Assembly: GCA_963806045.1 (NCBI GenBank)
Contig: CAWDWP010000015.1
Location: 62,001-126,000, forward strand
DNA: 64,000 bases
Origin: DATCHW01 sp963806045
GTDB taxonomy: Bacteria; Bacteroidota; Ignavibacteria; Tepidaquicellales; Tepidaquicellaceae
Direction: 5' to 3'
Part shown: piece after piece, positions 49,167-58,402 of the stretch
How positions within the stretch are numbered: the first letter of the stretch is position 1
Layout of the letters: every line of letters begins with the position of its first letter
Program-made: the position numbers and the translations under genes
Notes under the pieces: model-generated
Seen by the model: only the letters and a program-made list of their open reading frames with translations
Databases searched by the model: none
Told to the model about the DNA's origin: nothing

Positions 49167-49484
49167 TAAATAATAATTAATAATGAATAATAAACATCAT
49201 AAACAGAAGTTACAAAAACGAAAGACAACAAAATAAGTTTCACAGAGAGACTCAAAGAAGACACAGAGAGACACTGAGAAAATTAAAAATTAAGAATTAA
49301 AAATAATTACTATTAAATCAGTAAAGTCAGGGAAAAGATATTCATCCGATGACCAAGAGCAGTCAGCGGATGAGAAGAAACGAGGAAATGAAAAAAGATT
49401 CCATCTTTATGATCTTTTTTAAAAGATGGAATCTTTACGAAATATTTTTTTTAATCATTTTTATCAAATTAATCATATAAATCA
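49167..49484. other. Intergenic stretch with an imperfectly capped hairpin
   Basis: About 320 bases without a gene between the transporter and the kinase. It holds AT-rich words, a GTTTCACAGAGAGACTC..CACAGAGAGACAC dispersed-type motif near 49230-49280, and a 15-bp stem AAAGATTCCATCTTT (49394-49408) with AAAGATGGAATCTTT (49422-49436) that could end or attenuate transcription. Confidence 0.5.
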
Positions 49485-50451
49485 GTGATAGAAGCGGCTA
49501 TAGGAATAGATATCGGGGGGACGAATTCTGTATTTGGTATTGTAGATAAAGAAGGAAAATGTCTTGCTGAGAGTTCGATAAAAACAAATGAATATGAGAC
49601 TGCCGGGGATTTTGTGAGAGTAATGGCAGAAGGGATAAAAAAGTTAATAAAAGAATATAAAGAGGATTTGAAAATTGTTGGGATTGGTATTGGAGCACCG
49701 AATGGAAATTATTTTAACGGAACTGTAGAATTTGCACCGAACTTAAGATGGAGAGGAGTGATACCTTTTTGTGAACTGTTCAAAGAACATTTCAACTTAC
49801 CGGTAATCTTAACGAACGATGCAAATGCTGCGGCTATCGGGGAAATGATATATGGTGCCGCAAAGGGAATGAAAGATTTCTTTATTGTTACTTTAGGAAC
49901 AGGTTTGGGAAGCGGATTTGTGGCAAACGGCGAAATGATTTACGGTCATGATGGATTCGCAGGAGAGTTAGGGCATACAATTGCTGTATCAGACGGAAGA
50001 CAGTGCGGATGCGGAAGAAAGGGATGCCTTGAACAATATGCTTCAGCAACAGGAATTGTCAAAACTGTAAAGGAACTTCTTAAAACAAATGATAAAAGTA
50101 TTTTAAACGAAATACCTGAAGAAGAAATCACATCAAAAAAAATATTTGAAGCAGCAAAAAAAAGTGATAAACTGGCACTGGAAGCTTTTGATTACACGGG
50201 TAAAATTCTCGGCAGAAGTCTTGCGGATGCGGTTGCAATTACAAGTCCCGGAAGCGATTATATTATTCGGAGGATTAGCACTTGCAGGGGATTATATTTT
50301 CGAGCCAACAAAGAGATATATGGAAGAGAATATGCTGAATATCTTTAAGAACAAAGTAAAACTCCTTCCATCGAAGATTACGGATAGCAATGCGGCGATT
50401 CTCGGAGCAAGCGCGTTGGTGTGGAAAGAGATAAATAAGTTAAAAAGTTGA
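49485..50451 (+). CDS. ROK-family sugar kinase (one frame break)
   Basis: The likely GTG start gives (V/M)IEAAIGIDIGGTNSVFGIV, the phosphate-binding motif. GTGLGSGFVANGEMIYGHDG and ELGHTIAVSDGRQ follow, then CGCGRKGCLEQYASATG, the zinc-binding ROK signature. The frame breaks near 50265, after which LFGGLALAGDYIFEPTKRYM and SNAAILGASALVWKEI complete the C-terminal domain. About 320 residues in all. The family phosphorylates glucose, mannose, N-acetylglucosamine or similar sugars. Position after a sugar importer and before glycosidases suggests it acts on sugars from the glycan. The exact substrate is open. Confidence 0.88.
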
Positions 50452-50607
50452 AAGGTTAAAAAGTAAAAGGTTAAAAGTTGAAAAGTTGAAAGGTAGAAGG
50501 GTTAAAAGGTGGAATGTAACGGATAAACATGTAGAGAGAGATTAAAAAGATGATGGGTGAACAAACTAAATGCAAAGATGTAATTTGGAAAAATTAGAAA
50601 ATAAAAA

Positions 50608-52901
50608 ATGAAATTAAATTATTTACTTTTTATTTCTTTGTTTATCTCTTTCACTTACTGCTTGTTCTCAACCCTCAATTCCGGGAGCAGAAATTATACC
50701 GCGACCTGTATCATTAACTAAAAATGCGGGTAATTTTGAAATAGACAGCAAAACATACATAAGCGTAAACGTGCGGGAACAATATCCAAATGCAGTATTC
50801 TTAAACGAATATATAAAGAGAAATTTTGGTTTTGAACTTGAAATATGGGTCGGAAGTATTCCATTAAGTGATAAAATTATTTTTCTGAACTCGGATGAAA
50901 ATTTAGATATAAAGGATGAAGGATACCATTTTTCTATACAGGAAAAAGAAATAAGAATAACTTCAAAAAATCCTGCCGGGGTCTTTTACGGATTACAAAC
51001 ATTTATTTCAACTGATGCAGGAGAATTTAAACCGGAGACTCCCCTGTCTTGAAATAAAAGATTATCCAAGATTCAAATGGAGGGGAATGCATCTTGATGT
51101 ATGCAGGCATTTTTTTCCGAAAGAATTTATAAAGAAATACATTGATTACATTGCAATGTATAAGATGAATACTTTTCACTGGCATCTGACTGATGACCAG
51201 GGATGGAGGATAGAAATTAAAAAATATCCAAAATTAACTGATATCGGTGCATGGCGAAAAGGAACTCTGATAGGCAGTTACAGGGATTACCCGCATAAAT
51301 ATGATACAATAACATACGGAGGATTTTATACACAGGAAGAAATAAAGGAAATTGTAAAATATGCATCTGAAAGGAATGTAACGATTGTACCTGAAATTGA
51401 AATGCCCGGGCATTCGCTTGCAGCACTTGCTTCATATCCTGAATTTTCCTGTACGGGAGGACCTTTTGATGTAGCAAAAGAATGGGGGGTGTTTGAAGAT
51501 GTATTCTGTCCGAAAGAAGAAACATTTAAATTTCTTGAAGATGTCCTGACTGAAGTGATAGAACTTTTTCCGGGAAAATATATTCACGTAGGTGGTGACG
51601 AAGTGCCAAAGGTCAGATGGAAGAAATGCAATTATTGCCAGGAAATGATTAAACGTGAAGGACTGAAAGATGAAAATGGTTTGCAGAGTTATTTCATAAA
51701 ACGAATTGAGAAATTTATTAATTCAAAAGGCAGAACATTAATCGGCTGGGATGAAATTTTGGAAGGCGGACTTGCTCCGAATGCGACTGTAATGTCCTGG
51801 CGCGGCACTAAAGGCGGAATAGATGCTGCCACACAAAGCCACAATGTTGTAATGTCACCCGGAGGTTTTTGTTACTTTGACTATTATCAGGGAGACCCGC
51901 GATTCGAACCGCTCGCGATTGGCGGATATACACCTGTTGAAAAAGTTTATTCCTATGAACCGACCCCTTCAGAATTAAACTCCGATGAAGAAAAATATAT
52001 TCTTGGTGCACAGGGAAATGTGTGGACAGAATATATTGACTCAGAAAAAAAAGTTGAATATATGGTGTTCCCGAGAATATGTGCTTTATCAGAAGTATTA
52101 TGGTCACCAAAGGAACTGAGAGATTATCAGAATTTCAAACCACGGTTATTAAATCATTTTAAAATATTATCAAAGTTAAATATTAATTATTCGAAGGCAA
52201 TATTTGATATCAAAACAAAAGTATCGCCAATAGAAACAAACGATGGAATCGCTCTGGAATTATCTCCGCCATCAGATGATGGGGAAATTCATTATACAAC
52301 AGACGGAACCGAGCCAAATATTAATTCCTTTAAATACATCAGTCCGGTTGAAATGAAAAATTCATTATTGGTTAAAGCTTCATATTTTGAGAACGGGGAA
52401 AAGCAGGGAAACACAATACCGCAGCAATTTTATATTAACAAAGCAACGGGGAAAATTATCAGTCTTTTAAAAGAGCCGAACGAAAAATATAATACAGGCG
52501 GAGCTTATACACTTGTTGACGGTATAAAGGGACGATTACCGTGGTATGGGAAAGAGTGGCTGGGGTTCCTCGGTGAAGATATGACGGCAGAAATAGACCT
52601 TGGTTCAATTCAATATATTTCGATAGTTGATGTAGGATTATTAAACGACGAAAACAGCTGGATATATTTACCTAATAAAATTGAGATCTCTACATCAATT
52701 GATGGTATAGAATATATTTTGAGAGGTCAGGCAAACGAAGATGAAATAAAACAATTTGGCAAGGATATATTAATTCATATTGAAGAATCAAAAGCAAGAT
52801 TCGTAAAAGTAAAAGCATTCAATTACGGAAAGATACCAAATGGAAAACCCGGGGAAGGAAATGGTGCGTGGCTTTTTGTGGATGAAATAGGGGTGGAATA
52901 A
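50608..52901 (+). CDS. GH20 beta-N-acetylhexosaminidase lipoprotein (two frame breaks)
   Basis: An ATG at 50608 starts a lipoprotein signal peptide (LSLSLTAC lipobox after a shift near 50645). The next part (50771-51052) is the N-terminal GH20b domain (EYIKRNFGFELEIW, ISSKNPAGVFYGLQ-type). After a break near 51030 the catalytic barrel follows: FKWRGMHLDVCRHFFPKEF, NTFHWHLTDDQGWRIEIKK, VPEIEMPGHSLAALASYPE and the catalytic pair in YIHVGGDEVPKVRW. The C-terminus adds a chitobiase-type module (IHYTTDGTEPN) and an F5/8-type discoidin-like domain (EIDLGSIQYISIVDVGLL). It removes terminal GlcNAc/GalNAc, anchored at the membrane. Confidence 0.92.
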
Positions 52902-52948
52902 ATTAATAATTAATAATTAGTAATTAGTAATTGAAAAGATAAAAATTG

Positions 52949-53000
52949 AAGTCAGAAGTCAGAAATCGGAAGTCAGAAATCAGGAGTCAGAAGTCAGAGA
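52949..53000. repeat. Short tandem repeat (GAAGTCAGAA-type)
   Basis: Five or six degenerate copies of a ~10-base unit (GAAGTCAGAA, with GGAGTCAG and AAATCGG variants) lie between the GH20 gene and the outer-membrane protein gene, next to AATTAATAATTAG low-complexity sequence. Confidence 0.6.
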
Positions 53001-53099
53001 AACAAAAAGACAAAAGAAAATGGAGATTTGGAATAACTATTAATTGTATTTCAGAATTAATAAATTAGAGTAATAGAATTTTTAAAATATTCGGTGTAT

Positions 53100-54086
53100 A
53101 TGGGTAAAAATCTATCTTTATTAAAATTTGCTTTAATAACATTTTTTTGTATTTGCTTAACCTCACAATCTTATTCACAAATCGATTCACTTGTTATCGG
53201 TAAGAAATATAAAATCACACTTTCTTATGGATTTGAAGCTACAGGAATTGTACGAAGCATTACGGATGATACAGTAAAAATTGAAACAGAATTAAAAACT
53301 TTCAGTCTTCCAAGGAAAGACATAATTGAGATTAATGGAATTTCAATAAGTCCTTCCCTAAAAGATACAACGGACTTAACACATGAACAAATTGAGGAAT
53401 TACGCTTACTACCTGACCCAAATGATTCTCGTTTATTATTGGGTCCGACAGGTAAAACGTTGAAAGGAGGAAAAGCATATGTTTCCACTGCAATTTTTTT
53501 TCCCTGGATAACTGTATTATTTCTTCCTTACAGTTCATTTGGGATAACAGATTATATTAATATCGGTGCCGGTGCATCGCTTTATCCACCTGTATTTTAT
53601 TTTACTCCTAAAATTCGAGCACTGCACCTTGAAGGTATTGATATTTCACTAGGATTGGCGTACGCACAAACATATAGTTTTCAGGATATTAATAATGACT
53701 ATAATACCGGTATTTTTTACCTGGCTTCTACATTTGATATTACGAATAAATTATCCCTTACTATCGGAAGCGGCTTATTATATAATATTGACTGGCAATA
53801 TAAAAATAAAATTTATACTACCGGTTATCCTCATTTATTATTTGGCTTTGAAGCAAGAACTGATAAAAATTTCAAGCTCATAACAGAAAACTGGATTGAC
53901 CTTGGCGGAAAAAGAGGTGCGAATTTTTCAGTTTTATCAATCGGAGGAAGATATTTTAAGGACGGTTTTGCTATTGATGTTTCTATGGTTGGTATACTGA
54001 CGAATTTCAATTTAGGCGGAAGCAGTGGAAGGTCATATTTAATTCCTATGCCGTGGATAAGTTTTGCATATAATTTTAGTTTATAA
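53100..54086 (+). CDS. Exported outer-membrane protein of unknown function
   Basis: The 328-residue protein has a clear signal peptide (LLKFALITFFCICLTSQSYS, cut before QIDSL). A short SH3-like strand region follows (KYKITLSYGFEATGIVRSI and KTFSLPRKDIIEING), the kind seen in small exported sensor or adaptor domains, and the rest is alternating hydrophobic strands with aromatic ends (FITDYINIGAGASLYPPVFY, WIDLGGKRGANFSVLSIGGR, finishing SFAYNFSL). It looks like a small outer-membrane beta-barrel ending with Leu. I choose ATG at 53100 over GTG at 53094. Inside a glycan-degradation locus it may be a porin or scaffold; that is inference. Confidence 0.65.
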   Translation: MGKNLSLLKFALITFFCICLTSQSYSQIDSLVIGKKYKITLSYGFEATGIVRSITDDTVKIETELKTFSLPRKDIIEINGISISPSLKDTTDLTHEQIEELRLLPDPNDSRLLLGPTGKTLKGGKAYVSTAIFFPWITVLFLPYSSFGITDYINIGAGASLYPPVFYFTPKIRALHLEGIDISLGLAYAQTYSFQDINNDYNTGIFYLASTFDITNKLSLTIGSGLLYNIDWQYKNKIYTTGYPHLLFGFEARTDKNFKLITENWIDLGGKRGANFSVLSIGGRYFKDGFAIDVSMVGILTNFNLGGSSGRSYLIPMPWISFAYNFSL

Positions 54087-54118
54087 CGTTCCTTCTTAAA
54101 TGTTTTTAAAAAATACTG

Positions 54119-55787
54119 ATGAAAAAATTCTTTCTCTTTACAATTCTTTCATTATTAATTTATTCGATTTCTTTTTCAAATCCCGGTGATACCACTATTG
54201 TTCAGACTTTCACATTTAAGGATATTACAAAACGGAGAGGTGTATTTCAGTTTCCGAATGATGGAAGAAGGTGGGCAAAGATTATGATGGTCAGGACATT
54301 AAAATGTGACTGGCAGACTACACAGGATAAATACCCCTGCGGTGAATGGGATTATACTACAAATACACTCGTGTATGTTAATCATCCCGGTGATACTGCA
54401 AAAGAAATATTTGAGCTTGAAAATTTTGTAACTCCTTATGGCAAGAGATTAGATTTGAACGGTGAGGCGGGATGGTCTTTCATCTATGATGTTACTGACT
54501 ATGCTCCCCTGTTGAAAGGTGATGTAGATATATCGTCGGGAAATCAACAGGAACTGCTCGATATGAAATTTTATTTCATTGAAGGAATTCCACCGAGGGA
54601 TGTGATCGCAATTGAAAATATTTATCCCTGGGGAATGTATAATTATGGTGATATTTCGGAAAACAAGAAACTGACACAAAATAATATTATTATAAGAAAA
54701 GATGCAAAAGGATATAAACTAAAAGCAAGAATCACAGGACACAGAGAAGTCGGAGATTTTGCCTGCTGTGAATGGAATTCCAAATCACATAAATACACCT
54801 GGGGTAACAGTGAATTCAGGGAAGTACTTTCTTACTGGACAGTGTGGAAAGAATGCGGTAGGAATCCGATATTCCCGCAGGGCGGGACGTGGCCATTTAA
54901 CAGGGCAGGATGGTGTCCGGGCGCTTCTGCACAGACATTTGAATTTGACATTTCGAATAAATTTAATTCCGGTGATACGATTACAAATTTTGATTATGAA
55001 ATCGAGCCATATTCCAACCCTGTTGAAAAAGGAGGAGAATTTGTGGAGTCGCACCAGATTATATTTTACGGTGCACCTAATTTCAAGAATGAAGCTACAA
55101 TTGAAGATATAATTGCACCCAATGCTTATGAAGGATACAGAAGGGATAATCCGATATGCGGAAGTCCGAGGATAATAATAAAAAACACAGGAAGTAATTT
55201 ATTGCAGTCACTGAAGATAACTTACGGACTGGCTGACGGAGAGAAATCAATGTACAACTGGCACGGACAATTGAAGTTTCTTGAGACACAGGAAGTTTAT
55301 TTACCAGTACCAGATCTGGAAAGGATTAGAAGAGAATCCCGTTTTTGTTGTGACGGTAAGTGAACCAAATAATATGGCTGATGAAAATGAATTAAATAAT
55401 ACATTGTCTTCAAAAGTCACAGTTCCGGAGTTACTTCCCAATCCATTTATTTTGCATATAGAATCCAATAATTTGGGAAGAGCAAAGGAAAATGCATATA
55501 CGATATTTGACGGAATGGGGAAAATATTTTACAGCAAACCGGAATTTCAGGATAGTACGACATATGATGAAGTTATAACTTTGGAGGATGGCTGCTATAC
55601 ATTTTTACTTACGGATAAGCAATTGGATGGCATGATGCAGCACTGGTGGGAGCGGGTTGCTCACCCCGATAGGATTGGCATTAGTGGAAGAATAATGATA
55701 ATTTCGATGGAAGGAGATACACTGAAAAAGTTTACGGCGGATTTTGGGACAGAGCTACGTTATTGTTTCAAGATAATTAATAATTAA
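54119..55787 (+). CDS. PNGase F-like peptide-N-glycosidase (one frame break)
   Basis: After a signal peptide (FFLFTILSLLIYSISFS) the sequence follows PNGase F (Elizabethkingia): TFKDITKRRGVFQFPNDG, KYPCGEWDYTTNTLVYVNHP (matching CDEWDRYANVYV), EIFELENFVTPYG, ITGHREVGDFACCEWNSKSH (matching CAEWCFRTH), then WPFNRAGWCPGASAQTFEF, the family's most striking match. The acidic residues of the active site, Asp in GEWD and Glu in CEW, are kept. The frame breaks near 55330, and the rest (SEPNNMADENELNNTLSS to DFGTELRYCFKII) is a family C-terminal extension. It cleaves the bond between Asn and GlcNAc of N-glycans; exported. Confidence 0.85.
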
Positions 55788-55837
55788 TAATTAGTAATTA
55801 ATAATTAGAAAGAGAAAAGACAAAAATAAATATATTT

Positions 55838-55897
55838 CTCTCGTTACCAAGGTCCTCCTTGGTAACGTAAAAGTTACTGCAAGCTTGGGAACGAGAG
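55838..55897. repeat. Nested palindrome of the CGTTACCAAGG/CCTTGGTAACG family
   Basis: CGTTACCAAGG (55842-55852) pairs with CCTTGGTAACG (55857-55867). An outer arm CTCTCGTT (55838-55845) can pair with AACGAGAG (55890-55897). It lies in the gap between the PNGase F-like gene and the beta-mannosidase. Confidence 0.7.
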
Positions 55898-55954
55898 GAA
55901 ATAATTTGAGTACTTTGCGAAAAACTCTGCGGGCTTTGCGGTTAAATTTTTAAA

Positions 55955-58402
55955 ATGAAAAAAATAACAACAATAATATTCATTTTACTCGTATCTACTA
56001 TCAGTCTATCTCAGTCCGTTCAGAAGATATATTTGAATAAAAGCTGGCAATTCAGGCAGATTGGGAAAGAGAAATGGAATCCTGCGGAAGTACCCGGAAC
56101 AGTGCATACTGACCTATTGAAAAATAATTTAATTCCCGACCCATATTTCAGAGATAATGAGAAAAAATTACAGTGGATTGAAAATGAAGACTGGGAATAC
56201 AAAACGATTTTTGATTTAGATGAAGATACTTATAATCAGAAGATAATAAATTTGGTTTTCGAAGGTTTGGATACATATGCAAAAGTTTATTTAAACGACA
56301 TTTTAATTATAACAGCAGATAATATGTTCAGAAAGTGGGAATTTGAATGTAAAGAGTTGCTTAATAAGAAAGGAAATGAATTAAAAATTATTTTTGCTTC
56401 ACCGGTAAGAACAGGCGACAGTATTGCAAATGCATATTATAAGAAAGAAGGAATTAAAGGATTGCCGGGCGGTAACAGAGTATTTACACGAAAAGCAGCA
56501 TATCAATACGGCTGGGACTTTGCACCCAGATTTGTAACAAGCGGAATATGGAGACAAGTTTACCTTGAGGCATGGAGTATGAGGAGAATTGGGAATTTGT
56601 CTGTGGACATAACAGAATTAAGTGAGTCAAAAGCCGATATAATATTAAGAGCAGAAATCGCAGAGGATAATTTGAGAAAATACGCAAAACCGGATGAATT
56701 AAATCCCGAAGATATTTATTATTCAATAACTGACGAAAAAGGAAAAGAAATTCAATTTGAAAAAATAAACAGAGGTTACATCATTTATACGAAAAGTTTT
56801 CCCGGTTATAAAATTGAAGATGTACTTTTTAAATTTGATATTTCTAATCCAAAACTCTGGTGGTGCAATGGTCTTGGCGAGCCCTATCTTTACACTTATA
56901 AACTTAAAATTTTAATAGACGATGAAGTATTAGACGAGAAATCATTTAGAATCGGAATCAGAAAAGTTGAGCTCATTCAGGAAAAAGATTCCGGAGGCGA
57001 AAGCTTTTACTTTAAGCTAAATGATGTTCCTGTATTTATGAAAGGTGCAAACTTTATTCCAATGGACTGTTTCCTGCCAAATGTTTCAAAGGAAAAATAT
57101 CAAAAAATCATAAAGGATGTAAAAGAAAGCAATATGAATATGCTCAGATTATGGGGTGGAGGAGTATATGAAAATGATGAATTTTATAATCAGTGCGATG
57201 AAAACGGAATACTTGTCTGGCAGGATTTTATGTTTGCCTGTGCGATGAATCCGGGAGATTCAATATTTCTGAGTAATGTAAAGCAGGAAGCTACGGATAA
57301 TATAAAACGATTGCAAAACCATCCTTGCATTGCACTCTGGTGCGGGAATAATGAGGTTGACGAAGGCTGGCAGAACTGGGGCTGGCAGAAAGAATTTAAT
57401 TATACCGGTAAAGATTCTGCTTTTATTAGTGAAGATTATTCGAAACTATTTAGCGATATAATTCCACAATGCCTCAATCTTAAATCAAGAGAGAATAAAA
57501 TAGTTACAGATATACCCGGGGAAGACTATCCTTATAATTTTTTCAGAGATAATAAATATTTCTGCAGAAATTATATCCCTTCATCACCCAAAATTGGCTG
57601 GGGGCATCCGGAAGCGATGAAGGAAGGTGATTCGCATTACTGGGGTGTCTGGTGGGGTATGGAACCATTTGAAGTGTTAGAAAAGAAAGTCCCGAGATTT
57701 ATGAGTGAATATGGTTTTCAGGCATTTCCTGATATAACCACTATAGAGAAATTTACTTTTCCTGAAGACAGATTTTTATATTCTGATGCGTTGAAATCAC
57801 ATCAAAAACATCCGGTTGGATTTGAGACTATTCAAAAGTATATGGAAAGAGATTTTGTAATACCAAATGATTTTAATGAGTATATAAAAACGAGTCAATC
57901 TCTTCAAGCATATGGAATAAAAAAAGCAATAGAGGCACAAAGAAGGGCGAAGCCATATTGCATGGGAACACTTTTCTGGCAGTTAAATGACTGCTGGCCC
58001 GGTATAACATGGTCTGCGATAGATTATTATGGAAATAAGAAATTGTTACAATCTGTGGTATCGAAATGTTATGATAAAATACTTATTTCTCCAACAATAG
58101 AAGACAGTTTATTGAAAGTATTTATTATTTCAGATAAATTAACTAAAACAGACGGAGCTTTATATTTGAATTTGAAAAATGTAATAACAGGTGAAACTGT
58201 TTACTATAAGGAAATGAAAAATGAAATTCCTGAAAATTCAAGTAAGATTTATTTTCAGACAGATTTGAATTCCCTGATAGGCAATATGAATAAAGATGAG
58301 TTAATATTGGATTGTAAATTTATTAGTTCTGATAATTCTGAAGAATACGACAATAATCTAATTTTTGTAAAACCAAAAGAATATAAAGGTGTTTTAAAAT
58401 GA
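55955..58402 (+). CDS. GH2 beta-mannosidase
   Basis: The 815-residue exported protein (signal peptide ITTIIFILLVSTISLS) has the GH2 domain order: sugar-binding domain (KSWQFRQIGKEKWNPAEVPG, residues ~29-48), immunoglobulin-like domain, then the catalytic barrel. The acid/base Glu is in LWCGNNEVDEGWQNWG (~462-477) and the nucleophile Glu in FMSEYGFQAFPD (~577). The RLWGGGVYENDEFYNQCDE and WGHPEAMKEGDSHYWGVWWG segments are typical of beta-mannosidases rather than beta-galactosidases. It removes beta-mannose, for example from Man-beta-1,4-GlcNAc of the N-glycan core. Intact, and its TGA stop overlaps the ATG of the GH92 gene (ATGA). Confidence 0.93.
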   Translation: MKKITTIIFILLVSTISLSQSVQKIYLNKSWQFRQIGKEKWNPAEVPGTVHTDLLKNNLIPDPYFRDNEKKLQWIENEDWEYKTIFDLDEDTYNQKIINLVFEGLDTYAKVYLNDILIITADNMFRKWEFECKELLNKKGNELKIIFASPVRTGDSIANAYYKKEGIKGLPGGNRVFTRKAAYQYGWDFAPRFVTSGIWRQVYLEAWSMRRIGNLSVDITELSESKADIILRAEIAEDNLRKYAKPDELNPEDIYYSITDEKGKEIQFEKINRGYIIYTKSFPGYKIEDVLFKFDISNPKLWWCNGLGEPYLYTYKLKILIDDEVLDEKSFRIGIRKVELIQEKDSGGESFYFKLNDVPVFMKGANFIPMDCFLPNVSKEKYQKIIKDVKESNMNMLRLWGGGVYENDEFYNQCDENGILVWQDFMFACAMNPGDSIFLSNVKQEATDNIKRLQNHPCIALWCGNNEVDEGWQNWGWQKEFNYTGKDSAFISEDYSKLFSDIIPQCLNLKSRENKIVTDIPGEDYPYNFFRDNKYFCRNYIPSSPKIGWGHPEAMKEGDSHYWGVWWGMEPFEVLEKKVPRFMSEYGFQAFPDITTIEKFTFPEDRFLYSDALKSHQKHPVGFETIQKYMERDFVIPNDFNEYIKTSQSLQAYGIKKAIEAQRRAKPYCMGTLFWQLNDCWPGITWSAIDYYGNKKLLQSVVSKCYDKILISPTIEDSLLKVFIISDKLTKTDGALYLNLKNVITGETVYYKEMKNEIPENSSKIYFQTDLNSLIGNMNKDELILDCKFISSDNSEEYDNNLIFVKPKEYKGVLK

